From NCBI GenBank assembly GCA_017405115.1, contig JAFRBA010000205.1:10743-74742 (forward strand): a stretch of 64,000 nucleotides of DNA, read 5' to 3'. Shown piece after piece: positions 45,081 through 54,292 of the stretch. Every line of letters starts with the position of its first letter. Position 1 is the stretch's first letter. The notes beneath the pieces were generated by a model. It had not been told where the DNA came from. It searched no databases and saw nothing but the letters and a program-made list of their open reading frames with translations. The translations under genes and the position numbers were made by a program. The DNA comes from Kiritimatiellia bacterium. GTDB lineage: Bacteria > Verrucomicrobiota > Kiritimatiellia > RFP12 > UBA1067.

Positions 45081-46760
45081 TCAGTCGGCGTCGCCCATCG
45101 TGACGCGCAGGACCTCCTGCAGGCTCGTCATTCCGCTCGCGACCTTCAGCATGCCGTCCTCGCGGAGCGTGCGCATGCCGAGCTCCCTCGCGCGCTGCCT
45201 GAGCAGCGTCGCGGGCGCATGGTCGAAGATGAGCCGCTGTATGGTGTCGTCGACCTTGAATATCTCGAAGATGCCCTTGCGCCCCTTGTATCCGGTCTTG
45301 CCGCACACGTCGCAGCCGACGCCGTGGTACATCTTCTCCGGCAGCGTCGCGTTGGTGCCCTGCGCGAGCCCGCCGAGCATCTTCAGCTCGCGGTCCGTCG
45401 GCGTGTACGCCTCCTTGCACTTCTCGCATATGGCGCGCACCAGGCGCTGCGCCATCGCCGCGCGCAGGGCGGACGCCACGAGGAACGGCTTCACGCCGAT
45501 GTCCAAGAGTCGCGTCACCGCGGACGGCGCGTCGTTGGTGTGCAGGGTCGAGAACACGAGGTGGCCCGTTAGCGCCGCCTCCATAGCGATGTCCGCGGTC
45601 TCGGCGTCGCGGATCTCGCCGATCATCACGATGTTCGGCGCCTGGCGCAGAATCGAGCGGAGCGCCGCCGAGAAGTCGAGGCCGACGTCCTTGTTAACCT
45701 GCACCTGGTTGATGCCGCTCATCTGGTACTCGACGGGGTCTTCGACCGTGATGAGCTTCTTGTCGGGGGTGTTGATCTGCCCGAGGCAGGCGTAGAGCGT
45801 AGTCGTCTTGCCGGAACCGGTCGGCCCGGTCACGAGCACCACGCCGTCAGGCAGCTTTATGAGATGCTCGAAGGTTGTCTGGTCGTCGGAGAGGAAGCCG
45901 AGCTGCGGCAGGCCGAGCGAGAGGTTCGACTTGTCGAGGATTCGCATGACGATCGACTCGCCGTGGTTCGTCGGCACGGACGAGACGCGCAGGTCGAGGT
46001 CCTTGCCGCCGACCGTTATCTGGATGCGGCCGTCCTGAGGTATGCGCTTCTCGGAGATCTTCATCTTCGACATGATCTTGAAGCGCGAGATGATCGCGCC
46101 CTGGAGACGCTTGGGCGGCGAGTCCATCTTGCGCAGCGCGCCGTCGATGCGGTACCTGACGCGGAACTCCTTCTCCATCGGCTCGATGTGGATGTCGGAC
46201 GCCTTCATCTTGATGGCGTTCGTGATGATCAGCGTCGCCAGCTTGATCACGGGCGCGTCGTCGCCGGTCGCATCCGCGCCGTCGATCCCCTCCTCGTCGC
46301 GCGTCAGGACCTCGGCGTCCTCGCCGGACGGGTAGAGCTTCGCCATCGCGGCCCGCACCTCGCCGATGGGGCTGAGCACGGCCTCGATGTCCTTGCCCGA
46401 TAGCACGTAGCGCAGCGAGTCTATCGCGTCGTACCCCATCGGGTCCAGGAGCGCCACGGTGACGGAGTCCTCGCTGGCGACCACAGGCACCACGCCGTAC
46501 TTCTTGGCTATGTCGGCCGGTATGACCTGGGTGACGTCTCCGCTGATGGCGTCCGCGTTGATGTGGCAGTACTTCAGGCCAAACTGGTCTGCGATGGTGC
46601 CGAGGACCTCGTCCTCGCCAATCGTCCCGCCCGCCAAGAGCACGTCTAGCGTGGTCTCGTTCTCGGCCTTCATGGACTGGGCCGCTGCGTCCACCTGATC
46701 CTGCGTCAGGTAGCCGCGCTCGGTCAGGAGCTGTATGACATATTCGTCGTTGCTGGTCAT
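45081..46760 (-). CDS. gspE: GspE/PilB-type secretion or pilus ATPase
   Basis: Cytoplasmic hexameric ATPase of type II secretion or type IV pilus machines, 559 residues. N-terminal MshEN/T2SSE_N-like domain (about 1-150), Walker A GPTGSGKTTT, the Walker B/His box region GEIRDAETADIAMEAALTGH, and a CxxC...CxxC zinc knuckle (CEKCKEAY, CDVCGKTG). No other secretion genes are adjacent, so GspE versus PilB cannot be decided; the many exported hydrolases make either plausible. TATAAT ends seven bases before the ATG. Confidence 0.92.
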   Translation of the reverse strand: MTSNDEYVIQLLTERGYLTQDQVDAAAQSMKAENETTLDVLLAGGTIGEDEVLGTIADQFGLKYCHINADAISGDVTQVIPADIAKKYGVVPVVASEDSVTVALLDPMGYDAIDSLRYVLSGKDIEAVLSPIGEVRAAMAKLYPSGEDAEVLTRDEEGIDGADATGDDAPVIKLATLIITNAIKMKASDIHIEPMEKEFRVRYRIDGALRKMDSPPKRLQGAIISRFKIMSKMKISEKRIPQDGRIQITVGGKDLDLRVSSVPTNHGESIVMRILDKSNLSLGLPQLGFLSDDQTTFEHLIKLPDGVVLVTGPTGSGKTTTLYACLGQINTPDKKLITVEDPVEYQMSGINQVQVNKDVGLDFSAALRSILRQAPNIVMIGEIRDAETADIAMEAALTGHLVFSTLHTNDAPSAVTRLLDIGVKPFLVASALRAAMAQRLVRAICEKCKEAYTPTDRELKMLGGLAQGTNATLPEKMYHGVGCDVCGKTGYKGRKGIFEIFKVDDTIQRLIFDHAPATLLRQRARELGMRTLREDGMLKVASGMTSLQEVLRVTMGDAD

Positions 46761-46767
46761 TTGCGAT

Positions 46768-46796
46768 ATTATACTCTAATTGGCCGAAACGGGCAA
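46768..46796 (-). promoter_or_regulatory. Promoter of gspE-valS
   Basis: TTGCCC, a 17-bp spacer and TATAAT on the minus strand, with seven bases between TATAAT and the ATG. Predicts a leaderless transcript. Confidence 0.68.
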
Positions 46797-46812
46797 GTGG
46801 CGCTCCTTCTCG

Positions 46813-49653
46813 TCATTTCACCCCAAGCAGCACGAATTTCTTCGCCGGGATGACAAGTTCTGAAAGGCCCTTGCCGGAGACGTCCCCGCCCCTCCACAGC
46901 TCCTTGACCGACGAATGCGCCCATGGCAGGTCCGCAATGCCAAGCGGCGCGTCGCCCCGCGTGAAGTTCGACGCCACGACCAGCCTGCCATATGGCGCCC
47001 CCGGCGGCAGTTCGTACCAGCTGGCGTAGACGCCCTTCGTACCCGTCCTGAGCGTGTCGCCGAACCAGTATCCATGGAACTTCGCGTCCCAGAGGCGGAG
47101 ACGCTCCTTTATGACCCACCAGCGGTCCACCGTCTTCGGGTCGATGTACGCAGCGGAGACCGCGACGTCGTGGACGAGCGCCGCGGCGAGGACGCGCTCC
47201 GCCCAGTCGGGCCGTCGCTTGAAGTCGCACTCCCTGCGCCTCTCTTCGCTCATTGCGCTCCCCGCCCTGGCGTACTGCGGCAGAATGTGGCTTGGAACGC
47301 CCCGTATGGCCGCGTTGAACACCGACTGCCACGCCTCCGGCGAAATGCTCTCGGTGTAGCACTCGAGGTTCTCCAGCACGGACGCATGGAACTCCTCGCC
47401 GGGCCACACCTCGTCGCAGAAGTCCATCACGAACGGAACGAAGTCCGCCGCCGGGACGTGGTTGCGCACGGTTCGCCCGTACTTCCTCGCCAACCGCATC
47501 TCGCGAAGGAAGTAGTCGCGCTGCTCAAGCCAGCAGACCGACGAGAAGCCCCGCCCGAACGCATCGACTCCTCCGTGCCCGTGCCGAGCGTTCTCGCAGG
47601 CCTTGGCGTGCGCGCAGTCGTTGTATATACCCAGCGTGCCCGGCGTGTGGCGAAAGAACCACTCCATGTTCGCGAGCAGCACGTCGTAGAACCGCGTGTC
47701 GCACGTGCAGTACTCGGTCTGCGAAATGCCGTCGTCCTTGTAGCTCCAGGTCAGCGCGGGACGCGTCACCGCGTCATGGAAGAAGTAGTCGTACTCCGGC
47801 TCGTTCGTCCCGACGTGCATCGGCATGCAGTAGACCTGGGACTTGTACGGAATGTGCGAGCGGGTCTTCCACGCGCCCTTCTTCGGCATCTCGGGCTTGT
47901 CGTACGTGTCGAGGAACCACTTCGGCCACTTGGGGCGGAAGTTGGACGGCGTAGTCCAGCGGTCGGCCTTGCGCTGGTCGGCGAACGTCGCGTCGCCGCC
48001 GCCGCCGAACTGCCTGTTCTGCATCGTCGGCACGAAATAGCCGCCGATGTTTACTGCCCTCCAGTCGGGGTCGGGACGGCGCGACGGCGTCCCCTGCAGC
48101 ACAAACGTCCACGAAAGCCGGCTCTCCACCTCGACGGGGCGCGAGATCACCTTCGCGGCAAACGACACCACGCCGTCGCCGCGCTCGTAGACTACGTTCG
48201 GCTCGCCCGGGGCATTCGCCCAGTTCGCGCACGAGACACACCCGAATGCAACGCCCTTCTCGATGCCGCTCGCCCAGTGCAGCGAACTGTCGGGGTGCCT
48301 CAGCGGATCGAACGTCTTTTCGATGCGGTCACCCTTCCATTCAAACAGCCCGTTCCGGTATCCCTGCCTGTAGACGTATCGCGCATGCTCGCGCGGAACG
48401 GCATAGTCGACGACGAGCGACGAAACGCTCCCCTTGCCGGCGGACGACAGCCGCACCACGAGCAGTCCGTCGAACCAGAGCTCCCCTGTCCACAGGAACG
48501 AAAGCCGCCCCGCAGAGCCCCGGCCTTCGAGCCTTACGACGTCTGGATGCTCTTCCGCGACCCGCAGGCCGTTCCACGCGACAGGCTTGCCGTCGAGCGA
48601 AACACGCGGCGGACTTGCGAACATCTCGCTGCCGCGAGAGACCAGGCTGACCGGGAACGGCCCTTCCGCAAAGACGTATTCACGGTCAAGGACGCGCCAT
48701 GTGCGCTCGCCGCCGCAGCGAATCTCGTGCCATGGCGCGGGCACGCTGTGGTCAAGCCCTGGGCGCGTCTTCAGCGGCGTCAGGTCCGGGATGTTGAACC
48801 TCGCCTTCGCCGCGGCGCCGCCGAAGGACGCCTCCACGAAATACTCGCCCGCCGCCAGGCTCGGCAGAGGGATCCGCGCCGTCGCCTGCGCGCCGCGCGC
48901 CACTGCGGCGACCTTCGACACGACCGCGCCATCGGACTTTCTCACTATGCGCATCTCGCCCTCGAGTCCGCCCGGGGACGCCGCCTTCCTCGCCGCCGCG
49001 CCGGAGAGCGTCGCAGTCGCCTCCACGAAGCCCTCGCCGGAGTGGCAGTCGTACGCAATCTCCACTTCGCGGTCGACGTAGTAGAAATGCTCCCACCGAA
49101 GTGCGCATGCGCCATTCGGCAGCGTCGCCTCGACAAACAGCCTCTGCTTCCCGGGAGAGGCCTGCAAGGCCCACGCTTCGCCTGGGAACGCGACGGACGC
49201 GACGGTTTTCTCTCCGTTCTCACGCTCGACGAACGCGGCGAACTTCGCCTTGCCGGACACCTTCACCTCCACACCCCCGGACTCGGGTGCCCCGCACGAC
49301 AAAAGCGATACGGGCGCGGCAGTCTCTTTGAGGTCGCCAAAACTCTTCGCGTCGGCATACGAATACGACACATACGACCACGTGACTCCGTCCAGCTCCT
49401 TCAAGGAGTCGGAGACGCGAGCGCTGAGGCCGAAATTCCCCTTCACCGGAAAGCCTCCTATGTCGGCAAGCGGAATCGCCATCTCCGCGCTCCATCCGCC
49501 ATTCGACGACTTCGCCGCGCACCTGGCCGACGAGTTCCACGAAGCCACGCCGCAGCAGTCGTCGTAGATGGTGCCGTTCGCATTGACGATGAAGTGGTAC
49601 GCGGTGCCGTCCGCGCCGGCAAGCATGACCTCGAACGAATCGTCCTCCCACAC
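46813..49653 (-). pseudogene. C-terminal part of a split LamG-CBM9-DUF6067 gene
   Basis: In the same frame as the part at 49684-50718, separated only by a TGA at 49684-49686. It starts in the middle of a CBM9-like domain (VWEDDSFEVMLAGADGTAYHF) and continues into a large DUF6067/GH123-like region (GYRNGLFEWKGDRIEKTFDP, FGCVSCANWANAPGEPN, GIYNDCAHAKACENARHGHG). If the TGA were sense the whole protein would be about 1300 residues. The GTG at 49653 is unlikely to be a true start because it would cut the domain. Alternative: readthrough or a sequencing error. Confidence 0.75.
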
Positions 49654-49683
49654 GTTGCCGTCGCGCGCCGTTATCGTGCGCCG

Positions 49684-50718
49684 TCACGGCGGACGGTTGG
49701 AGACAAGCGCAAGGTAGAGGTTCCCGGCGTCGCGCTTCGCGAACACCTTGCCGCGGAGGGACGTGGACTTGTTCCTGCAGAACGGCGCGGCCTCGGCAAT
49801 CGGAGCGCTCGAGGCGTCTGCCCACTCCGCATCGCGGACGTCGCCGTCCAGCGCGACGGGCGCGGCGAGCGCCGGCACGCCGAGAACCGGTCTCTCCCTT
49901 ACCTTGCCGAACGTCGACGGCGCGACGGCGGCGTATGCGTCGCCTATCTCCTTTGCCGACAGCGGGCGCGAATAGACGCGGATGTCGTCAATCGCCGTGC
50001 GCTCGTTCTTCTCGGGGCTGCTCTTCGCCGACATCGAATTGACCACGATCTCGCCATTGTCCGATGCCGCGGGGAACTCCATGCGCGACTGGAACTTCAG
50101 CGACGGAACGGCCGGCGCACTCTTTGCGGGGCGATAGTCCTTCGGCATGACGCCGTCGACATAGAGTTTCATGCCGAGCGCGTCCCACGCGGCGTCTATC
50201 TTGTGCCAGCGCCCCTCCGTCCAGTCCTTGTCGTCGACATGCGTACTGGCGACAAAGCGGCGGGGCTTGCCTTCCGCGTCTGGCGTCTCGATGTAGAAGA
50301 AGAGATATCCCGGCCAGACGTACTTGTAGACGTGAAGCGTGAAGCCAGGTTGCCTGGCCGTGACGAACCACTGGAACGTCTTTTCGCTTGGCTTCCACCC
50401 GAGGGACGCGACCCAGAACGACACCGTGCCCTGGCGCGGGTCGAGGTTGCCCTTGAGTGCGTAGGCGAGCGACTCGCTCTTCGAGTATGCGAGCGAGTTC
50501 ACGTTTCCGTACGGTCCCGGCCACATCCGAAGCTGGAGGCTCTCGTCGCCAAAGCGCCGCGACGATCCGCCGCCCTTCGCAAACGCCGCCTTTACGCTAT
50601 AGGCGTCGAAGTCGCTCCTGAAGAGAAGCGAGGGATCGTTCGCGCCGGTGGAAGAGACCGCCGCAAAGACCAGCGCCGCGCCCGCGACGCCAGTCCACAT
50701 CGTCTTCAGTTCTCCCAT
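49684..50718 (-). pseudogene. N-terminal part of the split LamG-CBM9-DUF6067 gene
   Basis: Codes 344 residues: signal peptide MWTGVAGAALVFAAVSS, a LamG/concanavalin-type domain (about 30-265, with FWVASLGWKPSEKTF and WTEGRWHKIDAAW) and the first half of a CBM9-like domain (ALDGDVRDAEWADASS, RDAGNLYLALVSNRPP) ending in TGA. As translated, the second half of CBM9 and the catalytic region would be missing. Start chosen at the ATG at 50718, just after the -10 box; the ATG at 50700 is possible. Confidence 0.75.
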
Positions 50719-50734
50719 GTCTGTTGGTGCTCGT

Positions 50735-50743
50735 ATTATACCA
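50735..50743 (-). promoter_or_regulatory. Extended -10 box of the LamG-CBM9-DUF6067 gene
   Basis: TGGTATAAT on the minus strand, 16 bases before the ATG at 50718, so the leader would be about nine bases. No ribosome site fits in it. Confidence 0.6.
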
Positions 50744-50811
50744 AACTCCCCGCACAACTGTGGCCGCGACGAAGCGCGCTCCTCCCAAATCGCGCCCTGC
50801 GGGGAGGCATT

Positions 50812-53034
50812 CTACTCGTGCGTGAAGACCAGTTCCTCGTCGACGGCAACACCTGTCTTTTCCTGGACGACGGTTTCGCCGTCTTCCTCATGCCAGACCG
50901 CGCACGCATTGCGCCTGGCATTCGCGCCGTCAAACGTTCCCCTGCGGGGCAGCACGCGCAACTTGCGCGTATCGCGGAACCAGCCTCTTTCAGTCTCCAA
51001 CCTGACTTCGGTCACGCCGCCCGCGCCGTCCCGGTAGGCAAGAGAGTCGCCGTCGTCTTCATAAAGCATCGCCTTCCCCGTCTCTCCGGGCCAGACGTGG
51101 AACTCGACCGTTTCGTTCCATCCGCAATCAATGTGCAGACGGCCCTTGGGCGACATCGGCACGATCGCGCCCGCCTTCACGTACAGGCCACCGCCCCAGC
51201 CGTCACCGACCTTGACCGGGCGTCTGCACGGGCCGACCACCTTCTCTCCCGTCCGCCATTCATACCAAGTGCCTGGCGGAACCACCGTCTCCGGCGCAAA
51301 GGCCGACACTAGCAGGCTGTCCCCGAAAAGATACGTGCCGTACTCGTCGGCGTACTCGGCGCATTCAGGATAGACAAACGCAAGCGGACGCAGAATGGGC
51401 CAACCGGTCCGCGCTGCCTCGGCCGCCGCCGTGTAGACATACGGGAAGAGCCGGTAGCGCAACTGCACGTATCTGCGGATGGTCTCGAACTCCGCCTTGG
51501 GATAATACCAGGGCTGCTGGAAATAGTCCCAGTTGTTCTGCTGGCTCCACGGCGCCAGAACGCCGTAGTGGAGCGACGGAAGATCGTCGACCGACATGTC
51601 GCACGACTGGTTCGGGTGGCCCGACGCCCCAAGATTCAGCGTCGAGACAAGCGTCTTCACGCCGCCGCCCGTGTCGCCCGCCCACGTCGCGACATACCGC
51701 TGCAGCCCCAGGTATCCCCCGACAGAATAGATCATCGCGCGCTTGCCTGTATAGCCCTCGAAGCCCGTCGCCATCTGCTTGTCGTAGACCAGTGGATATG
51801 CGTTGTGTGCCTCTTCATTGGAGAACTTCCCCGCCCAGACCCGGCCGGGGAAGTCTACCACCTGCCAGGCGCCGTCCAACTTGAAGCAGCGCGCCCCGCC
51901 GTCGACGAAGCTCTTCAAATGCTCGAACCATGGCTCCTCGCCGCTCTGCTTGTCGCCCGTCAGCCCGTCCACGCGCCCGGACATCTGGCGGCGAGTGTGC
52001 TTGACCGCCGCCGCGAGGCGCTGGAGGTCGACGGGCTTGGGCTTCTCCACGCCAATGAACGACGCGTCTATGTGCTCGTCCACGAACGTGCCGTCGCCGG
52101 CGCCTGCGGAAACCTTGCGCTGGCGCGAAATCGGCTTGGCCCGCCCGTCGGCAAGCGCCTCTTCGTAGACGAAATGGTCGTAGCGCGTGCAAAGCCACAG
52201 CGAAAGCTTAAACCCCATGCGGTTGAGCGCGGCCGTCCAGGAGATTTGTGCCGGCGAAGACCCGTCTCGGGCGTAGAACGGAACGTCGAAGCGGGCGTTC
52301 CACTGCTTCTTCGTGGTGGAATCGTAGAATCCCTCCATCCAGCCAGGCTCAAGACCGTAGATGTCGCATGGGAATTCGAGCTCTCGGAACTTCGACGCCT
52401 CCGCCGTGACCTCGTAGCGGTCCAGCCACTGGTTCGCGACGAACGCAAAGCCGTAGGCAAAAGCCGGCAGGAGCTGTGGACGCCCGGCAAGACGGGTGTA
52501 GGCGTCGAGCAGCGCTCGGTAGTCCGCGCCCGCAAGCAGGTAGAAATCGACTTCCCCTTCGTCCGCCGAGACGACAAGGGCGTCAGGGTTCGTCTTGCCG
52601 ACGTCCCAGACGTGGCGCCGCGTGGTGTTCACGACTATGCCGCGGCGCGCCGAGGTGATCACCATCGGGATCGGAATGTACGACGTGATGTTCTCGACCC
52701 ACATGTCGTAGGAGCCGCCGCGACGGTTAAGGCTTGCGCGGCTCGCGTCGCCGAGACCGTAGACGCGCTCACCCCTACCAAGTGGGAATTCGAGACGGAA
52801 GCCTTTCTTAGTCTGCTCGATCTTCGGCATCGCGAAGCCGGCGGGCATGGCCTCGATCTTTTCAGGGGCAAGTTTCTCGAGGATGCCGTAGCGGTTCAGC
52901 ATGGACGACGGGAGCTTGCCGTCCCGCGTCTCGCGCACACGCACGACATCTGGTGCCAGCCTCTCGATCCTGATCTCTCCGCCTTGGGACATCGCCACCA
53001 GGCCAAGCGCAACCGCACACGCAAACATCTTCAT
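50812..53034 (-). CDS. GH31-family alpha-glycosidase
   Basis: A 740-residue exported alpha-glucosidase/alpha-xylosidase-type enzyme. Signal peptide MKMFACAVALGLVAMSQGG, N-terminal beta-sandwich (about 25-190), barrel with nucleophile Asp387 in CFKLDGAW and acid/base Asp454 in WAGDTGGG, and the GH31 C-terminal sheets (LYEDDGDSLAYRDG). A possible alpha-xylosidase of xyloglucan fragments or an alpha-glucosidase; sequence alone does not decide. 25 bp after the propeller gene, in the same direction. Confidence 0.88.
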   Translation of the reverse strand: MKMFACAVALGLVAMSQGGEIRIERLAPDVVRVRETRDGKLPSSMLNRYGILEKLAPEKIEAMPAGFAMPKIEQTKKGFRLEFPLGRGERVYGLGDASRASLNRRGGSYDMWVENITSYIPIPMVITSARRGIVVNTTRRHVWDVGKTNPDALVVSADEGEVDFYLLAGADYRALLDAYTRLAGRPQLLPAFAYGFAFVANQWLDRYEVTAEASKFRELEFPCDIYGLEPGWMEGFYDSTTKKQWNARFDVPFYARDGSSPAQISWTAALNRMGFKLSLWLCTRYDHFVYEEALADGRAKPISRQRKVSAGAGDGTFVDEHIDASFIGVEKPKPVDLQRLAAAVKHTRRQMSGRVDGLTGDKQSGEEPWFEHLKSFVDGGARCFKLDGAWQVVDFPGRVWAGKFSNEEAHNAYPLVYDKQMATGFEGYTGKRAMIYSVGGYLGLQRYVATWAGDTGGGVKTLVSTLNLGASGHPNQSCDMSVDDLPSLHYGVLAPWSQQNNWDYFQQPWYYPKAEFETIRRYVQLRYRLFPYVYTAAAEAARTGWPILRPLAFVYPECAEYADEYGTYLFGDSLLVSAFAPETVVPPGTWYEWRTGEKVVGPCRRPVKVGDGWGGGLYVKAGAIVPMSPKGRLHIDCGWNETVEFHVWPGETGKAMLYEDDGDSLAYRDGAGGVTEVRLETERGWFRDTRKLRVLPRRGTFDGANARRNACAVWHEEDGETVVQEKTGVAVDEELVFTHE

Positions 53035-53059
53035 GAGGCACCCCTCTCTTTGCTTTCGC

Positions 53060-54292
53060 TCATTCCAGTTTCATTTCCACCCTAAACCTGACGAGGCCCC
53101 TTATCGCCGGGACATACGCCACCAGCCAGCCGCCCTCCGCGGCGATCGCCGTGGCCGACACGACGCGCGAGCCCACACGCCGCGAGCCGCGATACAGCAC
53201 GATCTCGCCCTTCTCGGCGACGGCGCGGACGCCCCCGCCGACGTCAGCCTCATTCGCCGGACGGCGCATGGCACTGCCCACCTCAACCTCGTGAAACCTC
53301 TTCTTCCGATCCTTCCATTCCGTGATCCGCGGATCGAACCTCCAGGCCGCCTCGTCCTTTCCATCGCTCCAGTGAAGGAAGAACGCGCCGTCCTCCGCAG
53401 TGGCGACGGAGTCTATCGCCCCCTTCCACTTTCCAATCGAGCACCAGTTGTGCGAGCTCGAGAACGGCTCGTCGGGGCGGTCGTCGAGCCATATCGAATG
53501 GACGTGGTACCCGTCGGCGACTATCACCCTGCCGCCCGAGATTCCAAGGGCCGTCGCGCCGGAAAGCCCGCCGACCCTGCGCGCGGCCGGCCTGCCGGAC
53601 TGCGCCGCGGCATCGGTGTAGAACTGCGCGCCCTGCGAGGTCGCGAGCCACCACCCGCCCCTCCCGCGCGCCACGTCGTAGACCCTTCCTGAATTGACGC
53701 CGAACGACAGGGCCCCGAACTTGTCTGAAATCTCGTACGCGGTTTCGCCCAATGCGAACATCCTTCCACCGGCGAGCGCGAAACCCTCCGCCATGGCCTT
53801 GAACGGCCAGACGGGGCTCAAGACCTCCGTGCCGTCCGGACGGAATCGGTGGATGCGGCACTCCGGCCAATGCACGCCCAGCAACAGGTCGCCGGTCACA
53901 GGATGCGCGGCCACGGCGCGGACGAGGTCCGGCCGCTCCAACTTGTCTCCATACGAGAACACCTTCCCGACGCACTTTCCGCCTGCGTCCCACCCAACAA
54001 TCTCGAGTTTTTTCTCGTCGATTGTAAACCGGCTCGCCATCGCGGCGAAGCCAACCGGACGGCCTTGCGCCGATGAGGCCTTCGCCCCCCTATCAGCCTT
54101 TTCCGCAGGACCGCCGGACGCCGGGACCATCCATCCTCCCGACAGGAAGACGTTGCCGTCCGCGTCCTCTTCGCAGCTGCGGCAGCCCGTCCACTCCACG
54201 AATGCGCCCTTGTGGCCGCTCTGTCCGAGCATTCCGTCCGGCACGAGCTTCACAGAAGCCACCGCCGCCATCAATATGAGAGATGCAGTCAT
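53060..54292 (-). CDS. Exported beta-propeller-like protein
   Basis: A 410-residue exported protein with repeated 'GG.W...', 'A.A.GG.' and 'HWPECRIHRFRPDGTEVLSP' type strands, consistent with an NHL/SMP-30-like propeller. No catalytic residues recognised. The ATG at 54292 overlaps the preceding gene's TGA (ATGA); a longer frame to 54532 would translate that gene's end. Probably a binding or lyase-associated partner of the adjacent hydrolases. Confidence 0.7.
   Translation of the reverse strand: MTASLILMAAVASVKLVPDGMLGQSGHKGAFVEWTGCRSCEEDADGNVFLSGGWMVPASGGPAEKADRGAKASSAQGRPVGFAAMASRFTIDEKKLEIVGWDAGGKCVGKVFSYGDKLERPDLVRAVAAHPVTGDLLLGVHWPECRIHRFRPDGTEVLSPVWPFKAMAEGFALAGGRMFALGETAYEISDKFGALSFGVNSGRVYDVARGRGGWWLATSQGAQFYTDAAAQSGRPAARRVGGLSGATALGISGGRVIVADGYHVHSIWLDDRPDEPFSSSHNWCSIGKWKGAIDSVATAEDGAFFLHWSDGKDEAAWRFDPRITEWKDRKKRFHEVEVGSAMRRPANEADVGGGVRAVAEKGEIVLYRGSRRVGSRVVSATAIAAEGGWLVAYVPAIRGLVRFRVEMKLE

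Noticed and set aside
49684..49686. TGA read as selenocysteine or a reassigned codon
   Set aside because: TGA is the working stop of many genes here (ATGA and TTGA overlaps), the site is not catalytic, and no SECIS-like hairpin was recognised just after it.
46915..51312. A 4.4-kb stop-free frame on the plus strand, opposite the DUF6067 and LamG genes
   Set aside because: It is antisense to genes with clear domains and signal peptides, and its product is arginine/leucine-rich without any family sign. Long antisense frames follow from GC-rich third positions.
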